Shown here piece by piece: positions 27,096 through 36,382 of a stretch of DNA of 64,000 nt. The DNA comes from Bin80 sp965219915 (GTDB lineage Bacteria > Bacteroidota > Rhodothermia > Rhodothermales > Bin80), in contig OZ244794.1 in NCBI GenBank assembly GCA_965219915.1, positions 868,001 to 932,000 on the forward strand, in the 5' to 3' direction. The notes under the pieces were generated by a model that was not told where the DNA came from, did not search any database, and worked only from the letters and a program-made list of their open reading frames with translations. Positions within the stretch are counted from its first letter, which is position 1. Each line of letters begins with the position of its first letter. The translations under genes were made by a program, and so were the position numbers.

Positions 27096-28760
27096 ATGCG
27101 TAACTCAGGGTGGCTTTTTTTGTGTTTGTTGTTTCTATTCGGATGCGTAACCCGGTCATCGGAGGATTCAGATGATTCGGATCACCTGTTTACTGATGTG
27201 ACAGAGCAGGCAGGACTGAGCGGAGTACTGCATACGAATGGTGGCTTCGGAGATTCCTGGGCACCGGAAATAGTGGGTGCGGGTGGGGCGTTTTTTGATT
27301 ATGACGGCGATGATCAGCAGGATATTCTTGTAGTAACCGGCGGTGCATTCGAGGGAGAACCCCCGCTTGGTGCACATCCAGCGTTGAGACTTTTTCGCAA
27401 TATGGGAAATGGAACGTTTGATGAGGTGACGCAACCCGCTGGATTGGCGCTCTTGCGCAGCTATAGCCTGGGCGTAACGGTCGGAGACTACGACAATGAT
27501 GGAGATCAGGATATCTATGTGACAACTCTAGGTCCCGACTTGTTGTTACGTAACACTGATGGTGTATTTGAGGATGTAGGTCAGACAGCAGGTGTGGGTC
27601 TAATTAGCGAGTGGAGTACAAGCGCGATGTTCTTTGATGCCAATCTCGATGGGCATCTAGATATCTATGTTGGAACGTACGTACATTGGACGCCCGAAGA
27701 TGATATTTACTGTAGTTTTGGTGGAAGCAAAGTTTACTGTACTCCCGAACTCTATGAGGGTATTGCGAGTCGCTACTATGAAAACCAGGGTGATGGTACG
27801 TTTACAGAAGCTACGGAAAGAGCTGGTTTCCTGGCGGGTGTGGATGCAATCCGGGACAAAACACTGGGAGTAGCAGAGATAGATGCGAACGGTGATGGGT
27901 GGCCTGACGTGGTTGTGGCTAATGATACAGAACGGGATATGCTCTTTATCAATCAGGGCAATGGTTCGTTCATTGAACGCGGCATCACGAGTGGAATAGC
28001 CTATGATCAGCACGGCAAACCCAGGGCCGGTATGGGCGTAGATGTTGGCGTCGTAGATGATTCTGGGGAGCCCTCCATATTCGTCGGAAATTTTTCGGAT
28101 GAGATGGTTGGTGTATACCAGCACATGGGAGGCGGCATTTTCAGGGATCGGGCATCGGCCTCACGTATCGGGCAACCTAGCTTCAAGACATTAACTTTTG
28201 GTTTAGTGCTTTTTGACGTAGACCTGGATGCAGATTTGGATCTGTTGATTGCGAATGGACATGTGCAGACGCACATTGCACAGATTGTGGACGGTGTTAC
28301 TTTTCGTCAGCGACCTCAGTTGTTCCTGAACGATGGGACAGGGATATTTGCCGAGATGCCACCAGCCGGTTTATTAGCTGAATCCTTTGTAGGGCGTGGG
28401 CTTGCCACTGGGGACTATGATCGGGATGGGGATTTAGACGTGCTGATGGTAGAAAACAATGGTCCGATACACCTCTGGCGTAATGAATCACAGGGGCGAT
28501 CATGGCTTCGGATTGAACTCATAGGTACGGAAAGCAACCGAAATGCATATGGCGCTCAGCTCCACCTCTGGACCAATGGCCAGATGCAGGTTCGGCGCAT
28601 ACGCGCGGGATCAAGCTATCTCTCTCATTCGGAAACAGCAGCTTTCTTTGGATTTGATGGCACTCCGGACAGTTTGCACATACGGTGGCCAAGCGGCAAA
28701 GAATCTCGGAATCATGAATTGGGGATAAATTCCAGACTACTAATTGTAGAAGATGAGTAG
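27096..28760 (+). CDS. CRTAC1-family lipoprotein, copy 2
   Basis: A 554-residue paralogue of the preceding gene, with lipobox LFLFGC (Cys17) and the same order of repeats: FFDYDGDDQQDILVVTGG, GDYDNDGDQDIYVTT, DANLDGHLDIYVGTYVHW, the Cys pair YCSFGGSKVYCTPELYEG, DVDLDADLDLLIANG, then ASPIC/UnbV with RNAYGAQLHLWTNG and RAGSSYLSHSE. I chose the ATG at 27096, 2 nt after the stop of copy 1. The frame extends back to 27057, but only with a TTG. Sequence between copies is clearly diverged, so this is an old duplication and not a recent one. Confidence 0.88.
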   Translation: MRNSGWLFLCLLFLFGCVTRSSEDSDDSDHLFTDVTEQAGLSGVLHTNGGFGDSWAPEIVGAGGAFFDYDGDDQQDILVVTGGAFEGEPPLGAHPALRLFRNMGNGTFDEVTQPAGLALLRSYSLGVTVGDYDNDGDQDIYVTTLGPDLLLRNTDGVFEDVGQTAGVGLISEWSTSAMFFDANLDGHLDIYVGTYVHWTPEDDIYCSFGGSKVYCTPELYEGIASRYYENQGDGTFTEATERAGFLAGVDAIRDKTLGVAEIDANGDGWPDVVVANDTERDMLFINQGNGSFIERGITSGIAYDQHGKPRAGMGVDVGVVDDSGEPSIFVGNFSDEMVGVYQHMGGGIFRDRASASRIGQPSFKTLTFGLVLFDVDLDADLDLLIANGHVQTHIAQIVDGVTFRQRPQLFLNDGTGIFAEMPPAGLLAESFVGRGLATGDYDRDGDLDVLMVENNGPIHLWRNESQGRSWLRIELIGTESNRNAYGAQLHLWTNGQMQVRRIRAGSSYLSHSETAAFFGFDGTPDSLHIRWPSGKESRNHELGINSRLLIVEDE

Positions 28761-30429
28761 TTCAAGGATTGTCAAGGCTGGCCTGATGATTGCGTTGTTC
28801 GTCTCGGCGGGCTGTGGATCTGAAGCAGATGAGGAAGCTCCGGAAATTAGCAGGCGTACGGTTGAGATTGTCTTTACTGATGTAACGGAGGAGTCGGGTT
28901 TGGGTGGTTTCCAGCATGAAACAGGTGCTTTCGGAGAAAAGTGGTTTCCAGAGACAATGGGGGCAGGTGGCGGCTTCCTGGATTATGACAGCGATGGGAT
29001 GCTGGATGTATTGCTTGTTTCAGGCGGGTTTTTTTCGTCAAGAGAGCAGGTGTCGCCACCAGCGCTCCGACTGTATAAGGGCATTGGAGACGGCACGTTT
29101 TCAGAAGTCACACAGGAGTCTGGATTGGCAGGATTGCAGGCCTACGCCTTTGGCGTTAGCGTTGCGGATTATGATAATGATACTGATGCAGACATTTTTG
29201 TCACTGCACTGTACGAGAACCTCCTGCTTCGTAATGATGAGGGTGTATTTAGCGAAGTCAGTGCAGAAGCAGGGTTGGGAGGCTATCGGGAGTGGAGTGC
29301 AGCCGGTGTGTTTATGGATGCAAATTTGGACGGATGGCTTGACCTTTATGTGGGAAACTATGTTGACTGGACGCCGGAAAAGGACATTTACTGCACGCGT
29401 GTCGGAGATAAGAAATCCTATTGCACACCGGAGCAGTATGAGGGGATATCTGGTCGTTTTTATGTCAACCTAGGTGACGGGACATTTGAAGAGCGATCAG
29501 ATGATTTCAGGGGCTTGCCTGGAAAGACACTTGGAGCAGCCAGTCTGGATTACAACAGAGATGGATGGTCTGATTTGATTGTGGCAAACGATACGCAACG
29601 GGATTTGCTTTTCGAAAATCAACGCGATGGGACATTCATTGAGAAAGGCATCGCAAGTGGCATTGCGTTTGATGAGACTGGGCGGGCGCGTGCCGGTATG
29701 GGACTTGATGTTGGTGTTGTAGACGAAACTGGCAGAGAGACGGTGTTTGTAGGGCATTTTTCGGGCGAGATGGTTGGTGTTTATCGTCACGCGGGTAGTA
29801 GTATTTTTATCGAACGGGCTGCCGTTTCCCAGATTGGACGTCCCAGTTTACCTACACTTACCTTCGGTCTCTTGCTTGCTGATTTTGATCTGGACGGGGA
29901 TCTGGACTTATTGACGGCGAACGGCCACATAACTGAAGATATCGGAGAGGTGGAGGAGGGCATAACTTTCCGGCAGCGCACACAACTTTACGTGAACGAA
30001 GGGAGTGGTCTATTTTCCGAGATTGAGGCAAGCGGCGCTCTGGCAGAACTTATGGTAGCCCGGGGCGCTGCCTGGGCGGATTATGACATGGATGGAGATC
30101 CAGATGTGCTTATCAGTGAGAACGGGGGGCCTGCACGCCTCTGGCGCAATGACACGCAGCCTGGTAGTTCATTAATCGTTCAATTGACAGGTAACAGCAG
30201 TAATCGCGATGGCATTGGCAGTCGCGTCCGTGTGAAAACAGATCAGGGATGGCAGGAGCGTTATGTGAGAGGAGGCGCAAGCTATCTTTCGCAAAACCAG
30301 CGATGGCCGCTGTTTGGGCTTGGGTTGTCTGCTGTTGCTGACTCTCTGGAAGTATATTGGCCCGATGGTACTTTGACGGTACGGGAGGCTGTACCAGCAG
30401 GCGTGATCACATTAACTGAAGAACCATAG
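28753..30429 (+). CDS. CRTAC1-family lipoprotein, copy 3
   Basis: The third paralogue, 558 residues, with lipobox VSAGC (Cys21). It has the same FG-GAP blocks (FLDYDSDGMLDVLLVSGG, ADYDNDTDADIFVTA, DANLDGWLDLYVGNYVDW, DFDLDGDLDLLTANG, DYDMDGDPDVLISENGG), the Cys-pair insert YCTRVGDKKSYCTPEQYEG and an ASPIC/UnbV end (RDGIGSRVRVKT, RGGASYLSQNQ). Its start overlaps the stop of copy 2 by 8 nt, so all three lipoproteins are translationally linked and probably made together. Confidence 0.88.
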   Translation: MSSSRIVKAGLMIALFVSAGCGSEADEEAPEISRRTVEIVFTDVTEESGLGGFQHETGAFGEKWFPETMGAGGGFLDYDSDGMLDVLLVSGGFFSSREQVSPPALRLYKGIGDGTFSEVTQESGLAGLQAYAFGVSVADYDNDTDADIFVTALYENLLLRNDEGVFSEVSAEAGLGGYREWSAAGVFMDANLDGWLDLYVGNYVDWTPEKDIYCTRVGDKKSYCTPEQYEGISGRFYVNLGDGTFEERSDDFRGLPGKTLGAASLDYNRDGWSDLIVANDTQRDLLFENQRDGTFIEKGIASGIAFDETGRARAGMGLDVGVVDETGRETVFVGHFSGEMVGVYRHAGSSIFIERAAVSQIGRPSLPTLTFGLLLADFDLDGDLDLLTANGHITEDIGEVEEGITFRQRTQLYVNEGSGLFSEIEASGALAELMVARGAAWADYDMDGDPDVLISENGGPARLWRNDTQPGSSLIVQLTGNSSNRDGIGSRVRVKTDQGWQERYVRGGASYLSQNQRWPLFGLGLSAVADSLEVYWPDGTLTVREAVPAGVITLTEEP

Positions 30430-30586
30430 CCGATTCATGAACATCCTATTGAAACCGCATATACGCGTCTGCATAAGCTTCTAGGATCCACATACCAGGA
30501 TAAGGCATCGGTAGAGTATGCATATCGTGCCATCGTCCGGTGTTGACCTGGTTGCGACAATTTGAAATGATTCCTTCCAAGGTACA

Positions 30587-31852
30587 ATGAGAACAAGACT
30601 GCTACTGTTATTCCTGTTAGCCGCTGGTTGCTCTGAGCCCAACGGGATTGCGGAAGAGCAACGAAAGAATCTTTCTCCGTGGGTGGCCAGATACATGGTT
30701 GAAGCAGAAAATGCATTCGGGCGGGGTATTTATGAGTTGGCACTCACCTATACGGACAGTGTGGAGGCGTATGTGCCTGAATTGGCTGATCTTCATTACC
30801 TGCGCGGCAGGATATATACGCAACTCAATCGCCTGGATGTTGCGCAGGCTGCCTATCAAACGGTATTGGAGATTGATCCAGTGTACGCCGGGGCCCGGTT
30901 TGCTATGGGATTGAACAGTTTCCGGCGTGGCAAGCTTCGCGACGCCATCAACTCCTACCTGGAGGAGGAGTCTCAGGTAGGCCCTACAACGGCTCTGTAC
31001 CATGAATTGGGGCGGGCTTATGCCAAACTTGGTGTGCCAGACAGTGCCCAGATCGCGTATACTCGGGCCTTAACAATTGATCCCGATCATGCGATGACTT
31101 ACATGTGGTTGGGACAGTTACTCGAGGAAACTGGAGATTTGGAGGGGGCATTAGAGACCTCCCTGTCCGGCTTAAGACTTCGCCCGGATGACTTGGACTA
31201 CCAGTACATCGTAGGCACGCAGTATTTCAGGTTGGATTCGGCTGAAGCTGCGCTTCCGTACCTGGAGCCCGTGGCCGAGAAGCGCTCATGGCATCACGGT
31301 GCACAGTTCAATCTTGGACAAGTCTACATGCGGCTTGGGCGGGAGTCTGACGCAGAGATGTATTTTGCAAGAGCCGACCAAGCGCAGCAGCTACAGCAGC
31401 GTGTTAACGAAGCGCAGAACGCCATTAACAATGATCCTGGGTCGCCAGCCAACTGGATTGAGCTTGGTAACCGGCTTCGTCAAGCTAAGAGATTTGGGCG
31501 TGCGATTGAGGCGTACAAGAATGGGTTGACCATTGACGTACCACCGGGGCTTGCGTTGTACATGCAGACTAATCTTGCAACGTTATATCTCGAGTGCGGG
31601 GATGCAACGGAGGCGGCCAACAGACTTGAAGCAATCCTGCGCGCGGATCCTACTTTAACTGCTGCGAGATTCAATTTAGGCGTGGCATATGCACAGGGTG
31701 GGAGACTGGATGAAGCGCGTGCAACATGGGTAGAACTTCTCGAAATGGAGCCCACGCATGAGAATGCCTTGGCCTATCTGGAATTACTGGACTCAACGGA
31801 TCGAACTGAACATGTGGAAGCGAGCGGTACTGACTGCCTTGATACTGGCTAA
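30587..31852 (+). CDS. TPR-repeat lipoprotein
   Basis: A 421-residue protein with lipobox LLAAGC (Cys15). Nearly all of the mature part is tetratricopeptide repeats, about nine to ten units, such as ADLHYLRGRIYTQLNRLDVAQ, ALYHELGRAYAKLGVPDSAQ and AARFNLGVAYAQGGRLDEAR. TPR solenoids scaffold protein complexes. TPR genes often accompany CRTAC1 genes in bacteria, and this one lies 157 nt after the third copy on the same strand. Its 3' end overlaps the next gene by 41 nt in another frame. Confidence 0.85.
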   Translation: MRTRLLLLFLLAAGCSEPNGIAEEQRKNLSPWVARYMVEAENAFGRGIYELALTYTDSVEAYVPELADLHYLRGRIYTQLNRLDVAQAAYQTVLEIDPVYAGARFAMGLNSFRRGKLRDAINSYLEEESQVGPTTALYHELGRAYAKLGVPDSAQIAYTRALTIDPDHAMTYMWLGQLLEETGDLEGALETSLSGLRLRPDDLDYQYIVGTQYFRLDSAEAALPYLEPVAEKRSWHHGAQFNLGQVYMRLGRESDAEMYFARADQAQQLQQRVNEAQNAINNDPGSPANWIELGNRLRQAKRFGRAIEAYKNGLTIDVPPGLALYMQTNLATLYLECGDATEAANRLEAILRADPTLTAARFNLGVAYAQGGRLDEARATWVELLEMEPTHENALAYLELLDSTDRTEHVEASGTDCLDTG

Positions 31853-33041
31853 CGCGGGCATTGGGGCCAAGTCCCAGTCTATGCAGGAGGGAGACTGGGT
31901 CGGACAAATCATTCACCTTACAGGTCGTTATATGGATGCGATCTACAAAGTGCGCAATACTAATGGTGAACTTCAGATTGTGCTGGAAGTAGAGAATTTT
32001 GGGCCCTTTGAATTCAATGACATCCAGGTGACGCCGGACAGCCTCTCCTTCGTGTGGGAACCCTCATTTGAGCTGCAGTGCACGCTGGCCAGACTTCCAG
32101 ATAACGTATATCACGGTGTGTGTAAGGACCCATGGGGAGGGTTCGGCGGTATTGTGATGGCGCCTCCGGGTTCAAACGCGGATGAGTTGACATTGGACGA
32201 AATGACATTCAAGAGCATCGCAGGTATAGGTGATGCTGACTCGGAGGAAAAAGCTTCGATTTTAGGTCCAATGTATCCAGCGGGGCAGTCGGCGCAATTA
32301 TCCAGTGGAGCTGTGAACTACGTGGATGCTGGCTCCGGTCCGATTACGGTGATACTCATTGCGGGTCTGGGAGATAATCTTACATCATGGGAATTGCTCC
32401 ATCGAGGTTTGGCTCGCGAGACGCGTGTCATAGCCTACGACCGCCCGGGTCTTGGGTTTTCAGAGGAGACCAGTATTGCGCGCACGCCTGAGCAGATGGC
32501 CACTGAGCTGAACGAACTCCTTCGGGGTGCCGAGATAACCTCTCCATATCTAATTGTGGCTCATGCAGAGAGCGCCTTTACTGCACGGCGTTTCGTGGAT
32601 CTGTACGGAGAGGATGTACACGGACTCGTGCTGCTTGACCCCCATCATGAGGATCAGGCAGCGCTGTGGGAGGGTTTAGACGCCCTAGGATGGGAGTCCT
32701 ATTGGACGCAGCTAAAACAATTCCAGATGATGCTTCCCGGCGGTGCCGGTCGGGAGTTTGAAACCTATGCGGCAATCATCGACGGTGAGAGGATTCCCGG
32801 ATTGGGTCAGGTACCTCAAGTCCCCACTGTGGTGCTGACCGCCGGTCGTGTATCTGAGTCTCCGAGGTGGATCGGAGAGACCCGGGAGGGGCGTGAAGCA
32901 TGGAATGATTTTCATGCCGACTGGGTGCAGCGAATGCCTTCTGGCAGCCATATAATTCAACTGCAAAGCGGGCCATACATCCAGAACGAGAAGCCAGACG
33001 AGGTAGAGGAGATCATTCGAGCGATGCTCACTGCCAAATAG
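31812..33041 (+). CDS. Secreted alpha/beta-hydrolase-fold protein, probable pseudoenzyme
   Basis: A 409-residue exported protein; the ATG at 31812 starts a signal peptide (MWKRAVLTALILANAGIGA). An N-terminal beta-rich domain (about 25-130) reads GDWVGQIIHLTGRYMDAIYKV and FGGIVMAPPGSN. An alpha/beta-hydrolase domain follows (NYVDAGSGPITVILIAGLGD, VIAYDRPGLGFSE). The nucleophile elbow, normally G-H-S-x-G, is A-H-A-E-S here, with Ala252 at the Ser position. The usual C-terminal SGH motif reads SGPYIQ, with Pro388 at the His position. Fold residues are kept while the Ser and His are lost, so a binding role is more likely than hydrolysis. The frame also opens at 31758. Confidence 0.8.
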   Translation: MWKRAVLTALILANAGIGAKSQSMQEGDWVGQIIHLTGRYMDAIYKVRNTNGELQIVLEVENFGPFEFNDIQVTPDSLSFVWEPSFELQCTLARLPDNVYHGVCKDPWGGFGGIVMAPPGSNADELTLDEMTFKSIAGIGDADSEEKASILGPMYPAGQSAQLSSGAVNYVDAGSGPITVILIAGLGDNLTSWELLHRGLARETRVIAYDRPGLGFSEETSIARTPEQMATELNELLRGAEITSPYLIVAHAESAFTARRFVDLYGEDVHGLVLLDPHHEDQAALWEGLDALGWESYWTQLKQFQMMLPGGAGREFETYAAIIDGERIPGLGQVPQVPTVVLTAGRVSESPRWIGETREGREAWNDFHADWVQRMPSGSHIIQLQSGPYIQNEKPDEVEEIIRAMLTAK

Positions 33042-33499
33042 TGCCTGCGCGGAAATCAAGGTGCGACGCTGTGGAAAGTCTTTCGAGTAAGGCTTTGGGC
33101 GTTCCATGTCGGGCAAGTTCTTCCTATTTTCGCGATTTGGTGTGTACGGTTTTCGGTGCGAAGTTTCTGAGATTCACATATCTGAGACCCGTATAACATG
33201 GCAGTTCCGGTATCCATTGCTTGGGGTAGGCATGGTTTTGTCAAACACTCATAAATGCTCCCTGCTTTACAGGCGTCCCGATACTGGGGGCTAATATATT
33301 TGCGATCCCTTCAGGTTTACAATCCACATGCCATGTACTCAATTTTCTTGTGCCCCTTTGTTGCCTGCTTGACACGTGACACGTTTATACAGAACTCAAA
33401 GCTATGAACCTTTGCCCGGTTGCCTTGAGACAACTAAATACAAAAGTGACTAATTGCCGCTGGACAGGTGGATACTGATATATGCATGGGTATACCCGA
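33042..33499. other. Convergent intergenic region without a recognisable gene
   Basis: The 458 bp lie between convergent genes. Small ORFs of about 60 codons exist on both strands but lack a ribosome-binding site, signal peptide or recognisable motif. I see no strong hairpin with a T-run. Confidence 0.6.
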
Positions 33500-35476
33500 C
33501 TAGTCCCTGACGAAAACTATACGCTGGGAGGATGCTGGTCGATCTTCTATGTGGCTCCGAACAATGTAGGTTCCGGCCGAGAGTCCATCGGATTTGATCT
33601 TGATACGGGTTGATTGGTGAAGTGGAGGCGTACCGCTGAATAGAGTCTGAATCCGACGACCAAGGAGATCATACAGCGCTATATCAATTGATCCGTATGT
33701 GCCGGAAGTGAACTGGAGAACTGCTTCGGTGGAAAACGGGTTTGGATAAACTTTCTCTGTTACAAGGCCTTCGTTATACAATTCAACAGTCACAGGTCCG
33801 GTAATCCTGTAGGCGCCGTTGGCTGTAACTTGCCGGATCTGGAAAGAATACCGGCCTGGATCCAGATCCTCTACGGTATACGTAAAGTTGGTCTGCGCTT
33901 CGCTGGCTACCTGGACTTGACCGATGGTCGTTGGTTGTGGCTGCGTGTCTTCAACGAAGAACGTAATCTTGGAAGAGGATGATGTTATAGACCAGGTGAG
34001 TTGAATTGATCGTTCCCCGGGTACAGCTTTCAACTCACTTATAGCGACAAGATCATTTCCCAGACAGTCTCCGCGAAGCTGAAGATGACAGATAGGATCA
34101 GTATCAAGTGCTACATATTCAGGACTATCAGGCACGCAAATGCCGGCATTGTTGGAAAGGTTGCAATTGGACAGTTGTGCGCCAAGAATTGCAACCTGGT
34201 GTGGCAGTGCGCCCGTCAGCTTGTTGTAGCTAAGATTCAGAGTATCCAGGCTTGTAAGCGCGGCGTATTTTGCCGGTACGGGTCCTTGGATGTTATTGCC
34301 AGATAGGTCAAGGACTTCAAGGCTCTGAATGGAAGAGAGTGAGGCGGGCAACGTACCTGTCATACCATTATTCGGCAGGATCAAACGGGTTATTCTCTCA
34401 TCAACACAGCTGACGCCATCCCAATCACATGGTTGTGAGCTCGCGAGCCATCCATTATTTCGTGTCCATGTTGCCCCTCCCGTGTTAGCGTAGATAGATT
34501 CAAGGCTATCACAGTTGGGCCCTTCGCATGCTTTACATGTGTCGTCTCGATACAATGAGCAAACTTGGTCCAGATTGGCATATGGAGGAGCATTTGGGAT
34601 ACATAATCGATTTCCTTGCAGATAACAGTTATTTATGCCTGCGGCAAAGGTGGCCGTGGAGAGGGACAGCGAGCCTTCCAGATTATTGTCTGCAAGGGAC
34701 AGCCAGAGAAGTGCGTCTAGATTGGCTAATTCTTCCGGTATCCTCCCAGACAGTTGATTTTCGCTGGCATCAAAAAACCTTAGCATGTTGAGATCTCCCA
34801 GCCACATTGGCAGAACTCCGGTGAACATATTTTGGCGCAAGTTCAGGTACTCGAGCCTGGTCAGATTGCGGAGTGTATCGGGAATTGGTCCGCCCAAACT
34901 ATTGCCACCGAGATCTAGGCGCTGCAATTGCAATAATTGTCCGAGGCGCTCTGGAATTGGCCCTTCCAGTTCATTGGCTTCCAGGCTCAGCTCTCGAAGA
35001 TTGGAGAGACTTCCGAGTTCTGCCGGAATGGTGCCTGTGAAGGCATTATTTCCCAATGTTAGAATCTCCAAGTACTCAAGATCTCCGAGCGTTGTTGGTA
35101 TCTGACCGGTCAGTTTTCTTAATCGAACACCCGGGCCACTGTTGTCGATCCGAATGGATTGTAGTTCCTGCAGGAATGCCAAGTCTCCCGGCAAGGTACC
35201 AGTCAGGTTATTGCCGGAGAGGTCAATGTGAATGATTTCTCTGGGCCACTGTGAGGATCTGCACGTGATACCGTACCAATCACAGGGTTGATTAGTCCGA
35301 AGCCAACCGCGTACGTTACGCCAGTTATATCCGTCTGTATCGTAGAAGAGTTTTTCCAGTACTTTGCATGCTTGTAGCGTAATCTGGTCAATGAGTGGGC
35401 AGCCCACAAACTGCGCTCGTGTCGCGGTTGCACTGGATACCGCAATCAACATTACAAGGACAACAACACGCGTCAT
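33500..35476 (-). CDS. Plant-type LRR surface protein with sorting domain
   Basis: A 658-residue exported protein; the ATG at 35476 starts a good signal peptide (VVVLVMLIAVSSATATRAQ), whereas the frame reaches 35566 only with a TTG. There are two leucine-rich blocks, each introduced by an LRRNT-like cap with a C-x-W-x-G-x-x-C motif (QPCDWYGITC and QPCDWDGVSC). The first has about eight repeats and the second about three, all of the plant-like type with N-x-L-x-G-x-(I/L)-P. An FN3-like segment (GERSIQLTWSI) and a type A sorting domain (KVYPNPFSTEAVLQF, IDIALYDLLGRRIQTL, LSAGTYIVR) follow. A cell-surface adhesion or host-interaction role is plausible (inference). Confidence 0.87.
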   Translation of the reverse strand: MTRVVVLVMLIAVSSATATRAQFVGCPLIDQITLQACKVLEKLFYDTDGYNWRNVRGWLRTNQPCDWYGITCRSSQWPREIIHIDLSGNNLTGTLPGDLAFLQELQSIRIDNSGPGVRLRKLTGQIPTTLGDLEYLEILTLGNNAFTGTIPAELGSLSNLRELSLEANELEGPIPERLGQLLQLQRLDLGGNSLGGPIPDTLRNLTRLEYLNLRQNMFTGVLPMWLGDLNMLRFFDASENQLSGRIPEELANLDALLWLSLADNNLEGSLSLSTATFAAGINNCYLQGNRLCIPNAPPYANLDQVCSLYRDDTCKACEGPNCDSLESIYANTGGATWTRNNGWLASSQPCDWDGVSCVDERITRLILPNNGMTGTLPASLSSIQSLEVLDLSGNNIQGPVPAKYAALTSLDTLNLSYNKLTGALPHQVAILGAQLSNCNLSNNAGICVPDSPEYVALDTDPICHLQLRGDCLGNDLVAISELKAVPGERSIQLTWSITSSSSKITFFVEDTQPQPTTIGQVQVASEAQTNFTYTVEDLDPGRYSFQIRQVTANGAYRITGPVTVELYNEGLVTEKVYPNPFSTEAVLQFTSGTYGSIDIALYDLLGRRIQTLFSGTPPLHQSTRIKIKSDGLSAGTYIVRSHIEDRPASSQRIVFVRD

Positions 35477-35654
35477 GACGGTCAGTGATTGCTGTTGCGT
35501 TACCACCGGACTGGTCAGTTGTTCATCAGCATGCATTTCCAAAACATCACGATGGCAGCCAGACAAAAACCAATTCGACGGTTCCAGGTGGCGTTAGGTT
35601 GAGGAAGCAGTTAATCTGAGATACCAAAGAATGATGCACGACACCGGTATCTGC

Positions 35655-35880
35655 CACGCGTAACTCACCGCGCGCAAAGTTTAGGAAACGGTAACGTGTG
35701 GAGTAGCCCGCAATTATTCCTCGCCCGCCTCAACAATTGTGGATAGGTTGGCAGGCTGCCCGATGCCATTAAGATTCGATGCTCCTCAATAGCACTTTGA
35801 TACTCAAGATACTCAGGGCTGACGGGCATTACGTATAGTATCAAGTTAGCGTCCAATTCGTCAGAAAGCGAGTTTAGGAA
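35655..35880 (-). pseudogene. Degenerate 3' fragment of a DUF4249 gene
   Basis: This stretch repeats the 3' end of the intact DUF4249 gene about 1.1 kb away. One frame encodes ELDANLILYVMPVSPEYLEY, matching ELDATLVLYVMALSPEYVEH of the intact gene. A frameshift follows, after which another frame reads GGRGIIAGYSTRYR, matching GGRGIFAGYSTHYR. There is no 5' part. The DUF488 stop codon lies within the fragment. It is a leftover of a duplication, not a working gene. Confidence 0.82.
35663..35862. repeat. Direct repeat, left copy (DUF4249 3' end)
   Basis: About 200 bp with clear similarity to 36760-36955 (roughly three in four bases match by eye), in the same orientation. The two copies bracket the DUF488 gene and its upstream spacer. 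Confidence 0.75.
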
Positions 35881-36382
35881 ATAGTTCTTCCTGTCCCCCA
35901 GTGCGCTCATACATCACCTCCTCTTGGCTCCTGCTACTGCCATCCTTGAGTAGGTGCTCAACTTCAATTCCTTCCTGGACCAAGGCCTCCCCAATCATGC
36001 CAGATCGGTGACACTGTGTTGGATTCGCCTCGGCACATAGCAGGCAGACGATGTAATCTCGCTCGCAGGCCGCGCGCAAACGAGCAATACCCTCCTTGAA
36101 GACAGGCATTGCGCGCACCTTCTGGTAATTCACATGGTTATTATCGTAACAGGATTCATCGTCCGGGCGGCCGCCCAATTGGTGTCCCATGAATCCATAC
36201 TTCAGCCCCGCGTTGCGTAGTGCCTTCGCCAGTGGTTTTCGTGCAAACTCAGGCTGATACCTGGAATAAGGAACCGAACGAACGTCAATCACAAACTGGA
36301 TCCCTTTAGCTCGCACCTGGCGCACAATTTCGTCCACTGTGCGTCCCCCGTGCCCGATAGTATATACGCGAAATCTAGGCAT
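35861..36382 (-). CDS. DUF488 family protein
   Basis: A 173-residue cytoplasmic protein of the DUF488 family. The N-terminus has YTIGHGGRTVDEIV and IDVRSVPYSRYQPEF, the centre GFMGHQLGGRP, and the C-terminal half CLLCAEANPTQCHRSGMIGEAL with the conserved Cys and His residues. The biochemical role is unknown; the fold is related to rhodanese-like/PLP-independent proteins in some analyses, which I treat as uncertain. It has no operon partner and sits between two direct repeats of a DUF4249 3' end, the last codons lying in repeat sequence. This suggests that it was inserted or moved here. Confidence 0.85.
   Translation of the reverse strand: MPRFRVYTIGHGGRTVDEIVRQVRAKGIQFVIDVRSVPYSRYQPEFARKPLAKALRNAGLKYGFMGHQLGGRPDDESCYDNNHVNYQKVRAMPVFKEGIARLRAACERDYIVCLLCAEANPTQCHRSGMIGEALVQEGIEVEHLLKDGSSRSQEEVMYERTGGQEELFPKLAF

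Noticed and set aside
33106..33294. A 62-codon plus-strand ORF downstream of the pseudo-hydrolase
   Set aside because: No upstream ribosome-binding site, no hydrophobic or family signature, and convergent spacer context.
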